A stretch of DNA of 64,000 nt from assembly GCF_026914305.1 (NCBI RefSeq), contig NZ_CP113866.1, positions 752,183-816,182 of the forward strand, written 5' to 3'. Below are positions 1 to 6,817 of this stretch, piece by piece. Within the stretch, counting starts at the first letter, position 1, and each line of letters begins with the position of its first letter. Source of the DNA: Caldicellulosiruptor acetigenus (GTDB lineage Bacteria; Bacillota; Thermoanaerobacteria; Caldicellulosiruptorales; Caldicellulosiruptoraceae). The notes under the pieces were generated by a model. The model was given only the letters and a program-made list of their open reading frames with translations. It did not search any database and was not told where the DNA came from. The position numbers were made by a program, and so were the translations under genes.

Positions 1-568
1 TATTGCTGCAGCAGGTGATAGACACTTGGCTGAATTTGTTCCTTACATTTATCTTACAGACAAAGAGACAGTTTATAAATGGAAATTCAACTTAACACCT
101 GTCGAATGGCGAATTAAACACAGAGAAGAATTGATTAAACTTAGCAAAGAATATGCATCTGACCAAAAAGAAGTTCCATTGAATCCTTCTGGAGAAGAAG
201 GAGTCATGCAGATGAAAGCTATTTTAGGTTTGGATACGTTGGTGACAAACGTGAATTTGCCAAATATGGGTCAAATACCAAACCTTCCGATAGGTGTTAT
301 AGTTGAGACAAATGCAGTATTCACACATGATGACGTCAGACCAGTTTATGCAGGAAAGCTGCCTTCAGATTTAGCAAGCATAATGACAAGACATATCAGC
401 AATCAAGAGCTTATAGTTAAAGCTGCTTTAGAAAAGGACTTAAGCCTTGCAAAAAGAGCATTCTTAAATGACCCTGCAGTTGAGAGACTACCGCAGAACA
501 AAGCTGAGCAGCTTTTTGAAGAGATGATAAATAACACTAAAAAGTATCTGGCATATTTAAACTTGTAA
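1..568 (+). CDS. Glycoside hydrolase family 4 (alpha-galactosidase/alpha-glucosidase type), C-terminal part
   Basis: The reading frame is open from base 2 and the start lies outside the window, so only about 188 C-terminal residues are present. The first residues read AAAGDRHLAEF, the GDRHLAEF signature of GH4 enzymes. Further on comes NLPIGVIVETNAVF and a PVYAGKLP stretch, both typical of the GH4 C-terminal domain. GH4 enzymes hydrolyse glycosides in the cytoplasm by an NAD+- and metal-dependent redox mechanism. Which sugar it acts on cannot be told from this part. A strong terminator follows 30 bases after the stop. The gene lies outside the accessory region and is probably core chromosome. 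Confidence 0.85.
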   Translation, partial: IAAAGDRHLAEFVPYIYLTDKETVYKWKFNLTPVEWRIKHREELIKLSKEYASDQKEVPLNPSGEEGVMQMKAILGLDTLVTNVNLPNMGQIPNLPIGVIVETNAVFTHDDVRPVYAGKLPSDLASIMTRHISNQELIVKAALEKDLSLAKRAFLNDPAVERLPQNKAEQLFEEMINNTKKYLAYLNL

Positions 569-598
569 GGATTACAACAATTTCAAAAATGGCTATTT

Positions 599-640
599 GG
601 GGCTTGTTAGGTGTCTCATAACGAGCCCCTTTATTTTTGT
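599..640 (+). terminator. Intrinsic terminator after the GH4 gene
   Basis: Arms 599-609 and 619-629 form an 11-bp stem with one G-U pair and a 9-base loop, followed by a T-rich run. It ends the GH4 transcript. From here to 860 I see no gene. Confidence 0.8.
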
Positions 641-859
641 ACTATATTTGAATTTGAAATTCTAAATTAATAGCTTTTCAAATCTGAGAAATCAAAAAAG
701 AGTTTCGCTTATATCTATTTAATGCTATAATATGCAAGAAGGAAACATTATTAATATTAACCGGAATTCATTCATGGTTTGTCAAGTTTATTACAGAACA
801 CAACATAATACAGCAAAGAAGGTGGTTCGGGTGGAAACAAAGTTGTGTCATAATAAAAT

Positions 860-1078
860 CCATCTCACGACTATGTCAGAAAGCTAAACCTGTATAATCA
901 GTTTAAAGTCAAGGAGTATTGGATTGTAAATCCAAACAACCAAACAATCTTTGTATACAGACTCAAAGACAATGAAGATTACTTGCTGCCAGAAGTTTAC
1001 ACATTCAATGACAAAGTCAAAGTTGGTATCTTTGAAGACCTTATAATAGACTTTGTACAAATCAAAGAGGTGTTATAA
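860..1078 (+). pseudogene. Uma2-family (DUF820) nuclease remnant, C-terminal part
   Basis: The frame from 860 reads PSHDYVRKLNLYNQFKVKEY, then WIVNPNNQTIFVYRL, ending at a TAA at 1076-1078. The KEYWIVNP motif is characteristic of Uma2/DUF820 proteins, which have a PD-(D/E)XK nuclease-like fold and are common in Clostridia and cyanobacteria. The N-terminal half is absent, and two in-frame stops lie just upstream (852-857), so this is a gene relic. Its 3' end is 45 bases from the tRNA-Arg fragment. Confidence 0.65.
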
Positions 1079-1123
1079 AATGCCTGTCAATATTATTCCA
1101 AACCTCAGACCTCTTGAAAACAA

Positions 1124-1172
1124 CTGGCGCGCCCAGGAGGACTTGAACCCCCAACCCTCAGAGCCGTATTCT
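1124..1172 (-). repeat. tRNA-Arg 3'-half fragment, candidate attachment-site remnant
   Basis: This block matches the intact tRNA-Arg(ACG) gene at 58778-58854 from its anticodon loop to its 3' end, in the same orientation. There are about three mismatches (for example T for C at 1144). It has no 5' half and cannot encode a tRNA. A direct repeat of a tRNA 3' end at the far side of inserted DNA is what a tyrosine integrase leaves when it inserts into a tRNA gene. An integrase relic begins immediately to its right. Confidence 0.7.
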
Positions 1173-1720
1173 ATTCTTCTACTATTAAGACTTTCATTTC
1201 CTTTTCACTGGTGTTTTTTTGGTAAAGTAGTTGCTTAACTGACATTTCACACAATGAGTCCGTTTTTAATTGCTTGATTTAAAGCTTAATGTAAGATGAC
1301 ATGAATATGCTTGATTCTTTTTGTTGAAAGACCTACTTTGTGTTTTTCATTGTAAAGCATTTGCAGATTTTCTGGACGCAAATCTTTGAGTTTATATTTT
1401 CCAAGTAGAGGATTTATGTGATTTTTTATTATGCTTTCATAATCATCAAAAGTTGATTCGTTAATTTGATTTTTTTTGTACTGATGCAGCCAAATGTTAA
1501 GCCAATTTTCAAGTGTAATATTATTGTCAGTTATTAAAATTCCCTGTTTAATTTCATTTGGTGCTTGATTTATTTTATCAGCCACTTCTTGTCTTGTTCT
1601 GCCATAAAAGAATTTCTTTTTTTTATTTCCTTTTTCATCATAGCCAACAGTAATAAAGCCACACCATCTTCCATCTTTTCTTTTGAAAATACTGCCTTCA
1701 CCTTTACCGCGCCTTCCCAT
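1173..1720 (-). pseudogene. Tyrosine-family site-specific integrase, decayed and truncated
   Basis: The 144-residue open part starts MGRRGKGEGSIFKRKDGRW, the AP2-like arm-binding domain of phage/ICE integrases. It continues into the SAM-like core-binding domain (NITLENWLNIWLHQY, then INPLLGKYKLKDLRP). After ...HVILH a TAA interrupts. Beyond it the same frame continues recognisably (ALNQAIKNGLIV) with two more stops. A shifted frame then reads EKEMKVLIVEE, also integrase-like. Homology ends where the tRNA-Arg fragment begins, so the whole catalytic domain (R..HxxR..Y) is missing. The protein cannot be active. The RBS region lies near 1730-1740. Confidence 0.8.
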
Positions 1721-1851
1721 TATTACACCTCTCCCAGAGAAAAAGGTTTTACAATTTAAAACTTCTTACAAAAAATGGTATCAGAAATAATGTTCCTGTC
1801 AACCTCTCTTTCATCAACCAAAAATAAAAGAGTTTGTCTATAGCTTATTAA

Positions 1852-1885
1852 GGCAGAGAACGGATTTCCTCTGCCTTTTTTATTT
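1852..1885 (+). terminator. Intrinsic terminator just upstream of the Rep-like gene
   Basis: GGCAGAG (1852-1858) pairs with CTCTGCC (1869-1875) and is followed by TTTTTTATTTT. It lies only 35 bases before the start codon at 1920, so it could act as an attenuator of that gene rather than end an upstream transcript. Confidence 0.7.
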
Positions 1886-1919
1886 TGAACCAAATTTTTT
1901 TTGAGGAGGGTTAAGGGAA

Positions 1920-2507
1920 ATGGTAAAGAATTATTTGATTACATTGACTTTGAAGAACAAATCTTTAGATGAAATAGAATCATATAAAATGTTAGGAAAG
2001 AATTTTTTAAATTCGCTTAGAAATTTTTGTAAGAAGAAGAAAGTAAATTATGCAATTTATTTTTCTTTTTCAACATCAAAAATTAAAAATGGGATCAGAA
2101 GAAATTCAAGACTTCATTTTCATCTAATTTTGAAAACGAACAAAATAAATAAAATAAAAAAGTTTATAACAAAATATTGGAAATATGGTTTTGTACATTT
2201 CAAAAATGTATCCCACTGTTTATTTGAAACTATGGGATACACTATTGCCCAAGAAGAATGGGCTTTTATTCAGGGGAACGACTGCGCATACAAAATGGAA
2301 ATATTAAGCATTATTGAGAATAATTATAATTCATCTGAAAAGGAGATTGCATCTGTTGTTGAAACTCAAAAAGGTGAGAAACTTGAATTTAAAATTAATA
2401 ATATTAGGGATACTAGTAATATATATGATCCAAGAGTATTCTACGACGTAGTTATTGTGTATGGTATTCTTGTGCCACATAGGAAGTGGTATTATGATAC
2501 AAGTTGA
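1920..2507 (+). CDS. HUH-endonuclease-like rolling-circle Rep protein
   Basis: 195 residues. The start is ATG at 1920 behind a GAGGAGGGTTAAGGG ribosome site. YLITLTLKN near the N-terminus resembles Rep motif I. LHFHLIL around residues 62-68 is a good match to the HUH metal-binding motif II of rolling-circle Rep and relaxase enzymes. A candidate catalytic-tyrosine region is the GYTIAQ stretch near residue 100, but the usual YxxK pattern is not exact. The family nicks DNA and joins covalently to its 5' end. The C-terminal half is not recognised. Position beside the integrase relic suggests it belonged to an integrated plasmid or integrative element. Family placement is by motif only. Confidence 0.5.
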   Translation: MVKNYLITLTLKNKSLDEIESYKMLGKNFLNSLRNFCKKKKVNYAIYFSFSTSKIKNGIRRNSRLHFHLILKTNKINKIKKFITKYWKYGFVHFKNVSHCLFETMGYTIAQEEWAFIQGNDCAYKMEILSIIENNYNSSEKEIASVVETQKGEKLEFKINNIRDTSNIYDPRVFYDVVIVYGILVPHRKWYYDTS

Positions 2508-3134
2508 TTTGTTTTGGGGATAATTAGGTGTTTTAGCTGGTTGGTAATCAAAATTATGATTTACAAAAACAGGATTAGATAGCAAAAACAGCAGGCTTTT
2601 CATGTGGTCAAGATTGTGCTAAAATAAGAATGAAAGCTTCAGCAGGAGGCTTTTCGTTATTGCTCCTGAGAAGGGAGAGGTTTTTCGTTACTGCCTGCTG
2701 AGGCTATTTTTTTAATTTTCAATTGGGGCAGTATTTCAGTTGATTTAGTGATTGAATTTTAGTTTTTGTTAGATGGTTTTAAAAGATTTGTATCCGACTC
2801 ATTGAAAAGGACTCTGCCAGTACAGAAGGTACGATAGAGAGATTTTTGAGATAAGTGACACTTTTGGTTTTAAGAGAAGAATAGGAGGTTGAGGAGTTTT
2901 TTGCTTAATTCGACAATTGAAATGCAGTGTTTTGGATAGTAAAATTTGAAATTTCGCAAGAAATACTCAGGGCAGTTGATATGTTCAGACATTATATCGT
3001 TGGGGTGTATCCGAGTTTAAGAGTAAGAGAGTTGATAAAGAAAAGAGTGTTTTGAGTCCGGTGGTTTTCCATCTTGGCCAGGGGAGAAACAACAATAATG
3101 AGCTGATGGAAAGGTTTGAGAAAGTTGTGATTGT
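2508..3134. other. Gene-poor stretch with an inverted repeat
   Basis: No intact gene is visible. An inverted repeat, 2635-2646 with 2694-2705 (one mismatch), is followed by ATTTTTTTAATTTT and may be a long-loop terminator. The right half (about 2975-3120) holds short open stretches that look like decayed coding DNA but match nothing I recognise. Confidence 0.4.
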
Positions 3135-3218
3135 GGGTATGATGATGAATTCATTGCTGATGCTACAGGAGTTGAAATTGAAAGGGTAAAGAAAATTAGG
3201 GAGAAACAACTGAATTAA
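3135..3218 (+). pseudogene. C-terminal scrap of an Rpn-family gene
   Basis: The frame reads GYDDEFIADATGVEIERVKK and stops at 3216-3218. It closely parallels the tail of the Rpn-family gene at 23315-24195 (GYNDQAIEEITGLSIEKIKE). Only this helix-turn-helix-like tail survives. Confidence 0.55.
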
Positions 3219-3226
3219 TGATTAAG

Positions 3227-3252
3227 GGCAGGGTTTAAAACCCTGTCTTTTG
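3227..3252 (+). terminator. Intrinsic terminator
   Basis: A GGCAGGGTTT arm is followed directly by its complement AAACCCTGTC and then TTTTGTTTT. It lies 9 bases after the Rpn scrap. Confidence 0.6.
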
Positions 3253-3294
3253 TTTTAAGATGTTCTTGTTGGAATTTTGGTTTTTGATTTACCT

Positions 3295-3490
3295 GAAATC
3301 CTTTCGATACAATTCAAACAACCAATGAAGAAAATAATTCAGGAAACTATTGCGGAGTAAACGAGGGAGGTTATACTTTCAGTGCCTGTGAAAAGCTTTT
3401 GGCGTTTCTAAAAGAAAATAGTAAGTTGTGGCAGAAAGAAATTGAAGAAAGGCAGCTGTAAGAAACCACATTGCAGGAAGGGATTGAAAA
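3295..3490 (+). pseudogene. Ribbon-helix-helix antitoxin relic (copy 1 of 4)
   Basis: Broken frames spell QPMKKIIQETIAE, then VILSVPVKSF and LKENSKLWQKEIEERQL. These match the better-preserved copies at 4671, 14537 and 21795. The N-terminal third is degraded and stops interrupt it. It lies directly upstream of a MazF-like relic, so the pair looks like a dead MazEF-type module. Confidence 0.55.
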
Positions 3491-3491
3491 A

Positions 3492-3651
3492 GTGAACGTA
3501 GCAAGAGGAGAAATATGGGTTCCCACACGAGGGCATGAACGGAGCAGTGTTCGGTCACCAGTAAATAATCTCAGTTGATGAGTTCAATCCATGTCCTACT
3601 AATTTGGCAACTATTGTGCTGACCATGAGGACGAACAAAAATATACCCTAG
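3492..3651 (+). pseudogene. MazF-like toxin relic
   Basis: From GTG 3492 the frame reads VNVARGEIWVPTRGHERSSV. After a frameshift it reads ISVDEFNPCPTNLATIVLT and ends at a TAG at 3649-3651. RGEIW, TRGHE..VRP and the ISVDEFN..PTNL region are MazF/PemK ribonuclease signatures. Family members are about 115 residues; this one lacks several segments and the C-terminus, so it is dead. Confidence 0.6.
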
Positions 3652-3663
3652 CAAGGGAGTATT

Positions 3664-3849
3664 TTGGACGTGAATTCAGCAGGGAAAGTTCATCAAAATG
3701 ATGTTAACTTCTCACCAGAAGTACAAGCTAAGATACAGAATCTTGTAAAAGAGCTAAGCAAAGAAACTGAAAGCAAGGAAATAGATGAAGCAGTGGAAAG
3801 GTTTATGAGAAGACACAAAAAAGCTCTGATAAAGCTTGCTGGAAAATAA
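3664..3849 (+). CDS. Small hypothetical protein
   Basis: 61 residues from TTG 3664, preceded by an AAGGGAG ribosome site. Sequence is charged and probably helical, with SPEVQAKIQNLVKEL and EAVERFMRRHKKALIKLAGK. No motif points to a function. Its size and position directly after a MazF relic would suit an antitoxin-like protein, but that is a guess. It could also be chance coding left among decaying genes. Confidence 0.4.
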   Translation: MDVNSAGKVHQNDVNFSPEVQAKIQNLVKELSKETESKEIDEAVERFMRRHKKALIKLAGK

Positions 3850-3998
3850 TGAAAATAACTACATATCAACTACTACCTGCTTAATAGAGATGGTGGCTTG
3901 TGGAGTTTTTGTTTGCAACTAATGGTGAAATGTGTGCTATAATAACCATAAATAGAACATTTGCTTGAGCAGAAAACCTAATTTGTGAGGCGTTTGAA

Positions 3999-4514
3999 AT
4001 GGGTAAACTTTCTTTGGACAAGCTTGAAGAGTGGGCTTATCAGTTTGCAAACAAATTTTTGGGAATTTCAGAGGAAATAGAGAGTGTCTACCTTGCAGAT
4101 ATGAATGGGGAAAGTGTAGCAATTGTTTTAAAGGATCAATATCCAGGTGCAAAGTATATTACTCGCGAAATTTATGGAAAGATGGTATGGAAAAAGACAG
4201 ATGAAAGAACAAAATTTAAAGTTATCAAATTGCCAGAGAAAAACGATATATCAGTTAGAATCAGAGGTGAACCTAAAAATGAGAGAAAAGAAATATGGGA
4301 GTTTGGTTATTCAAGTAACTTTTTAGGTTCGAAAAAACCTTTATTTAGGTTTTTCAAAACACGAGGGTGTGGGGAACTTATAATAGAAACACAAAATATT
4401 GATGAACTGAAGTCATTAGAGGAGACAGAACTCTTTGGAAAGCAGATGGAAGAAATATTGAGTAAGTTAGATTGTATAGGTATAATATTGGAACATTTGA
4501 AGAGGATAGTGTGA
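3999..4514 (+). CDS. Hypothetical protein, 171 residues
   Basis: ATG 3999 to TGA 4514. Upstream, GTGTGCTATAATAACC around 3930 gives a good TATAAT -10 box. The product is probably soluble: no signal peptide or membrane segment is seen. I do not recognise the family. Codon use is regular and the frame is intact, so it is probably real. Neighbours are dead toxin-antitoxin relics on both sides. Confidence 0.55.
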   Translation: MGKLSLDKLEEWAYQFANKFLGISEEIESVYLADMNGESVAIVLKDQYPGAKYITREIYGKMVWKKTDERTKFKVIKLPEKNDISVRIRGEPKNERKEIWEFGYSSNFLGSKKPLFRFFKTRGCGELIIETQNIDELKSLEETELFGKQMEEILSKLDCIGIILEHLKRIV

Positions 4515-4670
4515 TAGGAGAACTTGCATTTTACAATGTGGCTTCTACAGAAATATAAAAATAGCTGCAAAACTGCCTTGAACTAATTAAAAGCAAGGTT
4601 TTTTTAGTTTACTAAAACTCATTTCAATGTGGTATGCTCTTAAGTAGACACAATCTGGGGGATGATAATT

Positions 4671-4920
4671 AATGATAAACAAAACCTAACAGTAAGAGTG
4701 GATATTGAAACATATGAGGAATTAAAGAAGCTTTCAAAGCAACTTAATCAACCAATGCAGAAAGTAGTTCAAGAAGTTCTTGCGGAATACAAAAAGAAGG
4801 TTATACTTTCAGCGACTGCGGAGGCTTTTTGCAGCTCTTAAAGAAAACAGTGAACTGTGGCAGAAAGAAATTGAAGAAAGGCAGTTGTGGAAAAGCACTT
4901 TGTAGGATGGGATCGAAAAA
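4671..4920 (+). pseudogene. Ribbon-helix-helix antitoxin relic (copy 2 of 4)
   Basis: It begins MINKT then a stop. The body reads VRVDIETYEELKKLSKQ and QPMQKVVQEVLAEYKKKV, and after a frameshift LKENSELWQKEIEERQLW. The pattern of a beta strand plus two helices near the N-terminus fits ribbon-helix-helix DNA-binding antitoxins. One early stop, one frameshift and a late stop make it inactive. Just upstream, TTTTAGTTTACTAAAA is a near-palindrome beside a TATGCT -10 box and probably was its operator. Confidence 0.6.
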
Positions 4921-5085
4921 TAAGTCCACCTTGGTCTATATGAGTAGACTAGGCGTTGGTTTTAGAACTGTTGCGAAGATCTGAAAATTGATGCGTGGTA
5001 AAAACAATTAGAAAACCTGGGTTCAAAACCTGATTGCAGAAATGTAGAAATGGGAATCAAGCTGCAAAACAAAATAGGTGATAAA
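4921..5085 (+). repeat. R1 noncoding repeat, partial copy
   Basis: The segment from AATAAGTCCACCTTGG, through CAGAACTGTTGCGAAGATCTG-like sequence, to GGAATCAAGCTGCAAAAC is almost identical to 14790-14815 joined to 15004-15121. It is the tail of the R1 repeat with the middle deleted. Confidence 0.65.
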
Positions 5086-5089
5086 GACC

Positions 5090-5481
5090 TTTGGGGGAGA
5101 TATAAACATTTTGATACACTCTTAGAAGAACTGGGTGATAGAGTGATTCAATATACTACAGAAAAAGATCTGGTCAACAAGATTTTTGTTTAGAAAACAT
5201 ATGTAGAGCTTTCAATATAACCCTTGCTGACTTTTTGCTGAAAAAGAACCCGAGATTCCACCTGAAGTCAGGAGTCTGATTAATACTGTGACTGGCTTGA
5301 GCTCAACACAGATAAAGTTGCTGATAACTTTTTAAAAACTTTTCAACCCGGCAGGGTTATCTTTCTTGATGACTTGCCACCAGAAGCTGCTGAGCTGTTA
5401 TCCATTGTCAAAAAACTTGACAGCGATAAGATCAAAATATTGCTCAATATTGCTGAAACGTTCGTCCACCAGGAGAACTAA
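5090..5481 (+). pseudogene. XRE-type helix-turn-helix regulator relic
   Basis: Shifting frames read ENICRAFNITLADF, then PEIPPEVRSLINTVTGLSS and PPEAAELLSIVKKLDSDKI, ending at TAA 5479-5481. 'ICRAFNITLADFF' is the end of an XRE/Cro helix-turn-helix domain. The upstream part (WGRYKHFDTLLEELGD) is unrelated or unrecognised. There are at least two frameshifts and several stops. Confidence 0.5.
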
Positions 5482-5554
5482 AAATAGTGATTGAACTCTT
5501 CTATCATAAGAATTTCTCTGTTTTTCTCCAGGCATAGTTATTAATTTTTCAGTG

Positions 5555-5607
5555 TTCACTGAATAATGTATTTGCTCATTGAAATTTTAAGTTTCATGGA
5601 TTATAAT
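5555..5607 (+). promoter_or_regulatory. VapBC promoter with imperfect operator palindrome
   Basis: TTGAAA (5579-5584) and TATAAT (5602-5607) are 17 bases apart. An inverted repeat, 5555-5566 with 5572-5583, overlaps the -35 box. It is mismatched here but perfect in the second copy. AbrB-type antitoxins usually repress their own promoter through such a site. Confidence 0.65.
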
Positions 5608-5640
5608 AAAGTCAGAACAACTGGTAAAGAGGTGGTTTAG

Positions 5641-5907
5641 ATGATACAGGCAACGTCAAAGATTACTGGAAGGGGTCAAGTACAACTGCCAGCTGAGATA
5701 AGGAAAGTTATTGGTGGGGAGATAGGGGACACTGTACTTTTCACGATGCAGGACGACGGCAAAGTTGTAATTGAAGTGATAAAGAAGCGAAAACTATCAG
5801 AGTTGGGCGGTTCTCTGAAGTCATCAGTTGCGTTCACGGATTTGGAACATGAAGCAAATAGCACAAAAGAAATCTGGGTAAACAAGAGAGTGAAGGGGAC
5901 ACAGTAA
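5641..5907 (+). CDS. AbrB/SpoVT-type antitoxin (VapB-like), copy 1
   Basis: 88 residues; the start ATG 5641 follows an AGAGGTGG ribosome site. The N-terminus TSKITGRGQVQLPAEIRKV is a classic swapped-hairpin AbrB/MazE DNA-binding domain. The C-terminal tail (LEHEANSTKEIW) would wrap the toxin. It neutralises the PIN ribonuclease encoded next and represses the operon. The stop overlaps the toxin start by one base, so translation is coupled. The protein is identical to the copy at 48952. Confidence 0.85.
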   Translation: MIQATSKITGRGQVQLPAEIRKVIGGEIGDTVLFTMQDDGKVVIEVIKKRKLSELGGSLKSSVAFTDLEHEANSTKEIWVNKRVKGTQ

Positions 5908-6317
5908 TGGAAAAGGTTTGGATTGATGCAAATGTTATTTTGAGATACCTTCTGCAAGACCACCAGGAGTTTTTCCAGAAAGTTCAGAAGATTATGCTCG
6001 AAGCGGAGCAGGGGAAGTTAAAGCTGCTTGTTGCTCCAATCACGATTGCAGAGGTTGTATGGAATCTTGAGTTGTTTTATAAGATACCAAGGAAGGAGAT
6101 AGCTGATGTTCTAAGTGCTTTCATATGCTCTGAGGGTATTGAAGCAGAGGAAGCTGATGTTGTTCTTTTTGCACTCAAAAGCTACAAAGAAAGCAATGTT
6201 GATTTCATTGATGCATATCTTTCTCATCACATGGCAAAGTTGGGGAACACCAAGATCTTCACTTTTGATAAAAAACATTTTTCACGACTTGATGTAGAAA
6301 TTTTGAATACAGATTAA
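5907..6317 (+). CDS. PIN-domain ribonuclease toxin (VapC-like), copy 1
   Basis: 136 residues, the usual PIN toxin length. The acidic metal-binding residues are visible: Asp7 in VWIDANVILRYL, Glu49 in ITIAEVVW, Asp in VDFIDAYL and Asp in FTFDKKHF. PIN toxins cleave RNA in the cytoplasm and are held inactive by the antitoxin encoded just upstream. All catalytic positions are intact. It differs from the copy at 49218 by a handful of residues (for example N/T and L/S near residue 52). Confidence 0.85.
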   Translation: MEKVWIDANVILRYLLQDHQEFFQKVQKIMLEAEQGKLKLLVAPITIAEVVWNLELFYKIPRKEIADVLSAFICSEGIEAEEADVVLFALKSYKESNVDFIDAYLSHHMAKLGNTKIFTFDKKHFSRLDVEILNTD

Positions 6318-6322
6318 GGATA

Positions 6323-6586
6323 GTGAAAATGGTTCCCATGGAACCGACTCCGGCACCCTTAAATAAACTCGCAGATTTCTTTGGAGTAACCATAGATTAT
6401 CTGCTGTGCAGGACTGATGTGCGCTCTCCAGAAAAGCAAGACACAAGAAACAACCTGCAGACCCCGGCAGATGCAAACAAAGAAACTGCTCCCGATGATG
6501 TAAAAGAGTTGCTAACACTGGCTCAAAATCTGCAGGAAGAAGATTTGAAACTGTTGAAGCAAATAGCAAAAAGGCTGAGTAAATAG
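6323..6586 (+). pseudogene. XRE regulator, C-terminal part only
   Basis: 87 residues from GTG 6323. PAPLNKLADFFGVTIDYLLCRTD is the end of an XRE/Cro helix-turn-helix domain, followed by a linker and an acidic helix (DVKELLTLAQNLQEEDLKLL) common in phage-type repressors. The recognition helix and everything before it are missing. The break lies where the duplicated VapBC cassette ends, so insertion of the cassette probably cut this gene. Confidence 0.65.
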
Positions 6587-6596
6587 GAGTAAAACT

Positions 6597-6719
6597 ATGA
6601 ATGAAATATTAAAAGTATTTGGAAAAAGATTAAGTGTGTTAAAAAAGTATTACAATATAAGGCAAGCTGGAGATAAGTGCTATGAAAGAATTGCACAGGA
6701 TAAGAGAGCAGATTTATAA
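6597..6719 (+). pseudogene. XRE regulator, N-terminal part only
   Basis: 40 residues from ATG 6597: MNEILKVFGKRLSVLKKYYN is the start of a helix-turn-helix repressor. It breaks off at NIRQAG and runs into unrelated codons before a stop. An AGGAG ribosome site precedes it. Confidence 0.45.
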
Positions 6720-6813
6720 AGAGACAAAAAACATGACACATGGAACACTCAAATTGTCAGATGGATACGTAAGGGAAAAGATTGCAACAGCTTGCAAGGG
6801 AGAAGGAGGGTAA
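6682..6813 (+). pseudogene. Scrap of a small antitoxin-like gene
   Basis: 43 codons starting MKELHRIREQIYKETKNMT. This matches the C-terminal segment of the PIN protein at 22590 (MKELHEIREKIYEETKNMT), which in other genomes is a separate small partner of PIN toxins. After residue 19 the sequence changes to an unrelated tail. The stop lies five bases before the methylase start. Confidence 0.4.
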
Positions 6814-6817
6814 ACAA

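Larger units (their letters stand above)
5533..6350 (+). repeat. Duplicated VapBC cassette, copy 1
   Basis: This stretch matches 48844-49662 almost base for base at a constant offset of 43,311 through both genes. The two copies are direct repeats, so recombination between them could delete the intervening 43 kb. Confidence 0.85.

Noticed and set aside
1053-1238. Open frame of 61 codons across the tRNA-Arg fragment
   Set aside because: It reads antisense through tRNA-derived sequence and the integrase relic; no ribosome site and no recognisable protein.
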